This document shows, piece by piece, positions 7,211-8,544 of a stretch of 8,544 bases of DNA. Origin of the DNA: Oxalobacteraceae bacterium (GTDB taxonomy: Bacteria > Pseudomonadota > Gammaproteobacteria > Burkholderiales > Burkholderiaceae_D); NCBI GenBank assembly GCA_947446335.1, contig CANFGA010000106.1, positions 1 to 8,544 on the forward strand, in the 5' to 3' direction. Position numbers and translations under genes: made by a program. How positions within the stretch are numbered: position 1 is the first letter of the stretch; each line of letters starts with the position of its first letter. The notes beneath the pieces are model-generated. The model saw only the letters and a list, made by a program, of their open reading frames with translations. It was not told where the DNA came from and searched no databases.

Positions 7211-8056
7211 TTACTTGCAGTTGGCCATCATCTGGCCCAGGCGCACTGCGCCCGCCGGCCGCCATTCGGTATTGAATTCCAGCACATCCTTGGGAAACAG
7301 CATGACCACGGTCGAGCCGAGCAAGAAGCGGCCCAGTTCATCGCCTTTGGCCAGCACAACTTGTTTTTCCTTGTAATGCCATTCGCGGATTTCTTTGGTT
7401 CTTGGCGGATTGACAACGCCGTGCCAGACGGTCGCCATGCTGCCCACGATGGTGGCGCCCACCAGCGTCATCACGAACGGGCCTTTGCTTGTTTCAAATA
7501 CACAGACCACGCGCTCGTTGCGCGCAAACAGGCCCGGGATGCCGCGCGCGGTGGTCGGATTGACTGAAAACAGTTCACCTGGAATATAGATCATCCGCGT
7601 CAAACGACCATCGACCGGCATGTGGATGCGGTGATAATCCTTGGGGCTCAGATACAGATTGGCGAAGCTGCCGTGGCGAAACTGGTTGGCCAGTTGGGCA
7701 TCGCCGCCGACCAGCGCCGCGATCGAAAAATCGTGGCCCTTGGCCTGGTAAATCTGATCGTCGACGATGGCACCGAACTGGCTGATGCAGCCGTCGACCG
7801 GGCAGATGTAATCAGCCCGGGCCAGCGGGCGCGCACCAGGTTTCAACGGGCGGGTGAAAAACTCATTGAAACTGGCGTAACTGGCGATGTCGGGATTGTG
7901 CGCTTCGTCCATGTTCACGCCGTAGCGGTTGACGAACCAGCGTATCAGCCGCGTTGTCAGCGCGCCACCCTTGGCGCCGGCGATGCGCCCGGCAAGTTTG
8001 GTCATCGCCTGCTTCGGGAGCAGGTACTGCGGCAAGACGGCAAGACGATCGGACAC
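7211..8056 (-). CDS. psd: Phosphatidylserine decarboxylase proenzyme
   Basis: This pyruvoyl enzyme at the inner membrane converts phosphatidylserine to phosphatidylethanolamine, the last step of PE synthesis. From the GTG at 8056 the protein has 281 residues and aligns along its length with E. coli Psd by eye. The self-cleavage site is the LGST motif at 246-249, where S248 becomes the pyruvoyl group of the alpha chain. The other two members of the catalytic triad are D88 (PVDG) and H145 (YHRIHMPVDG), at the same spacing as E. coli D90 and H147. FNEFFTRPL (63-71) and LFARNERV (176-183) are further conserved segments. E. coli Psd has an acidic C-terminal tail of some 35-40 residues that is absent here. 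The open frame reaches 8089, but GTG at 8056 has AAAGG six bases upstream and fits the family's N-terminus. It is convergent with the LysR gene and apparently transcribed alone from its own promoter. Confidence -1.
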   Translation of the reverse strand: MSDRLAVLPQYLLPKQAMTKLAGRIAGAKGGALTTRLIRWFVNRYGVNMDEAHNPDIASYASFNEFFTRPLKPGARPLARADYICPVDGCISQFGAIVDDQIYQAKGHDFSIAALVGGDAQLANQFRHGSFANLYLSPKDYHRIHMPVDGRLTRMIYIPGELFSVNPTTARGIPGLFARNERVVCVFETSKGPFVMTLVGATIVGSMATVWHGVVNPPRTKEIREWHYKEKQVVLAKGDELGRFLLGSTVVMLFPKDVLEFNTEWRPAGAVRLGQMMANCK

Positions 8057-8062
8057 AGTGAA

Positions 8063-8067
8063 CCTTT
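8063..8067 (-). promoter_or_regulatory. Shine-Dalgarno sequence supporting the psd GTG start
   Basis: The minus strand reads AAAGG, six bases before the GTG at 8056. The upstream alternative start near 8089 has no comparable purine tract, so GTG is preferred. Confidence -1.
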
Positions 8068-8110
8068 GACAAGAACAGGATTGAAACAAAAGCCAATCCA
8101 GACACCCCGG

Positions 8111-8116
8111 ATTATA
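8111..8116 (-). promoter_or_regulatory. psd: psd promoter, perfect -10 box
   Basis: The minus strand reads TATAAT, an exact sigma-70 -10 hexamer. Transcription would start near 8104, giving a psd leader of about 50 bases. At 17-18 bp spacing the -35 positions read CAGGCG or TCAGGC, a poor match, so the promoter is probably moderate or needs help. No operator-like dyad is seen between it and the psd start. Confidence -1.
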
Positions 8117-8162
8117 ACGGTGGCCGGGTCGCTCGCCTGATTTAACAGTGCTTGACGCGAAA

Positions 8163-8265
8163 ATCCTCCCCGTTCAGGGGGAGGATGGATAGCGCGGACG
8201 GCAAAGCCGTCCTTGCACCCATCTTTGATCCCGTGCCGGGATGGGGCGACGGCTTTGCATCGCCC
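8163..8265. repeat. Structured intergenic element: four consecutive hairpins
   Basis: Four perfect stems follow each other in about 100 bases. They are ATCCTCCCC/GGGGAGGAT (8163-8171 with 8178-8186), GGACGGC/GCCGTCC (8196-8202 with 8206-8212, loop AAA), ATCCCG/CGGGAT (8228-8233 with 8237-8242) and GGGCGA/TCGCCC (8244-8249 with 8260-8265). In addition GCAAAGCCGTC (8201-8211) is an exact reverse complement of GACGGCTTTGC (8248-8258). The second and fourth hairpins can therefore be replaced by one long-range 11-bp stem enclosing the third. No convincing protein is encoded. It resembles a REP/BIME-type or MITE-like intergenic repeat. On the minus strand the first hairpin ends in a short T run, so it may also stop transcripts entering psd. 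Only one copy lies in this window, so repeat status is inferred. Confidence -1.
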
Positions 8266-8267
8266 TC

Positions 8268-8276
8268 TGGCATAAT
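8268..8276 (+). promoter_or_regulatory. Candidate extended -10 promoter for the RhlE-type helicase gene
   Basis: TGG followed by CATAAT (8271-8276) matches an extended -10 (TGn plus five of six bases of TATAAT). It directly follows the fourth hairpin of the structured element. A start near 8283 would give a leader of about 115 bases. There is no good -35 hexamer at 17-18 bp, which an extended -10 can tolerate. Confidence -1.
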
Positions 8277-8282
8277 GCAGGC

Positions 8283-8397
8283 AAATGCGGCCATGCCGCA
8301 GCAAGTGCGCCGTGTTCCACCGTTGTCGGTGCCTGCCTTCACTGCGCCACCTTCATCTGTGCGCTCGCCACCTTCACCTTCATTCAAGCCACCACCT
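8283..8397 (+). other. Pyrimidine-rich leader of the RhlE-type helicase gene, no Shine-Dalgarno
   Basis: This stretch is poor in purines over its second half. An 11-base direct repeat, CGCCACCTTCA, occurs at 8345-8355 and 8366-8376. CACCT, the anti-Shine-Dalgarno core found at the 3' end of 16S rRNA, appears four times (8348, 8369, 8375, 8393), the last one touching the ATG at 8398. No GGAG-like motif precedes that ATG. The helicase frame stays open through this whole stretch, and an upstream ATG at 8275 would add 41 residues, 12 of them proline. Whether it is an untranslated leader or a coding extension is unresolved. Confidence -1.
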
Positions 8398-8544
8398 ATG
8401 ACGTTTCTCTCTCTCGGCCTGATCGATCCTTTGTTGCGCACGCTGGAGGCGCTGGGCCATGATCAGCCCACGCCGGTACAGGCGAAGGCGATACCGGCGG
8501 TGCTGGCCGGGCGCGACCTGATGGCCGCAGCCCAGACCGGCACC
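8398..8544 (+). CDS. rhlE: DEAD-box ATP-dependent RNA helicase, RhlE type (5' part only)
   Basis: The first 49 codons are present and the gene runs off the right edge. The N-terminus shows the Q motif of DEAD-box helicases: an aromatic residue and SLGL at 3-8, then GHDQPTPVQAKAIPAVLAGRDL with PTPVQ at 24-28. The beginning of motif I (AAQTGT, 44-49) follows. Spacing and wording match RhlE proteins, which unwind short RNA duplexes in ribosome assembly and mRNA decay, often in the cold. The ATG at 8398 fits the canonical family N-terminus (MSF-x-SLGL type). It lacks a Shine-Dalgarno sequence, and the frame is open upstream to 8146, so an N-terminal extension cannot be excluded. Motifs II-VI and the C-terminal tail that separates RhlE from RhlB or CsdA are outside the window. 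Confidence -1.
   Translation, partial: MTFLSLGLIDPLLRTLEALGHDQPTPVQAKAIPAVLAGRDLMAAAQTGT

Noticed and set aside
8002..8441. Small minus-strand frames of about 100 residues across the psd-rhlE gap
   Set aside because: They translate through the four hairpins and the psd promoter, giving the low-information peptides typical of intergenic repeats. No ribosome binding site was seen.

Overview
The window looks like an ordinary chromosomal segment of a GC-rich betaproteobacterium, most likely Oxalobacteraceae (Herbaspirillum/Janthinobacterium/Collimonas type). This rests on codon usage and on the character of the proteins; it is an inference, not a database result. There are eight credible protein genes, two of them cut by the window edges. 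I see no tRNA, rRNA, CRISPR array, phage gene or intact transposase.

Region 1 (about 1-3950, minus strand) is a signal-transduction operon. The first gene encodes a response regulator with a diguanylate cyclase output (REC-GGEEF). Six bases after its stop begins a very large membrane sensor with seven N-terminal transmembrane helices, a periplasmic CHASE3-like domain, an eighth helix and at least four PAS domains. The sensor runs off the left edge, so its output domain is not visible. The likely theme is sensing at the membrane coupled to cyclic-di-GMP synthesis.

Region 2 (about 4080-7204) is a redox/quinone-stress cluster. A LysR-family regulator on the plus strand is divergent from a minus-strand series: an azoR-type FMN-dependent NADH-azoreductase, a pirin-family cupin and a small protein I do not recognise. 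The shared 109-base intergenic region carries inverted motifs that could be LysR sites. The regulator probably controls the azoreductase-pirin transcript.

Region 3 (7211-8544) contains psd (phosphatidylserine decarboxylase, minus strand), convergent with the LysR gene, and the first 49 codons of a RhlE-type DEAD-box RNA helicase on the plus strand. The 341 bases between psd and the helicase hold a psd promoter with a perfect TATAAT, a striking run of four consecutive hairpins (8163-8265) that looks like an intergenic repeat, a candidate extended -10 for the helicase, and a pyrimidine-rich leader with no Shine-Dalgarno sequence.

I found no clear undescribed system. The parts most worth a second look are the multi-hairpin element before rhlE, the unusual rhlE leader with its open proline-rich frame, and the sensor/cyclase gene pair.
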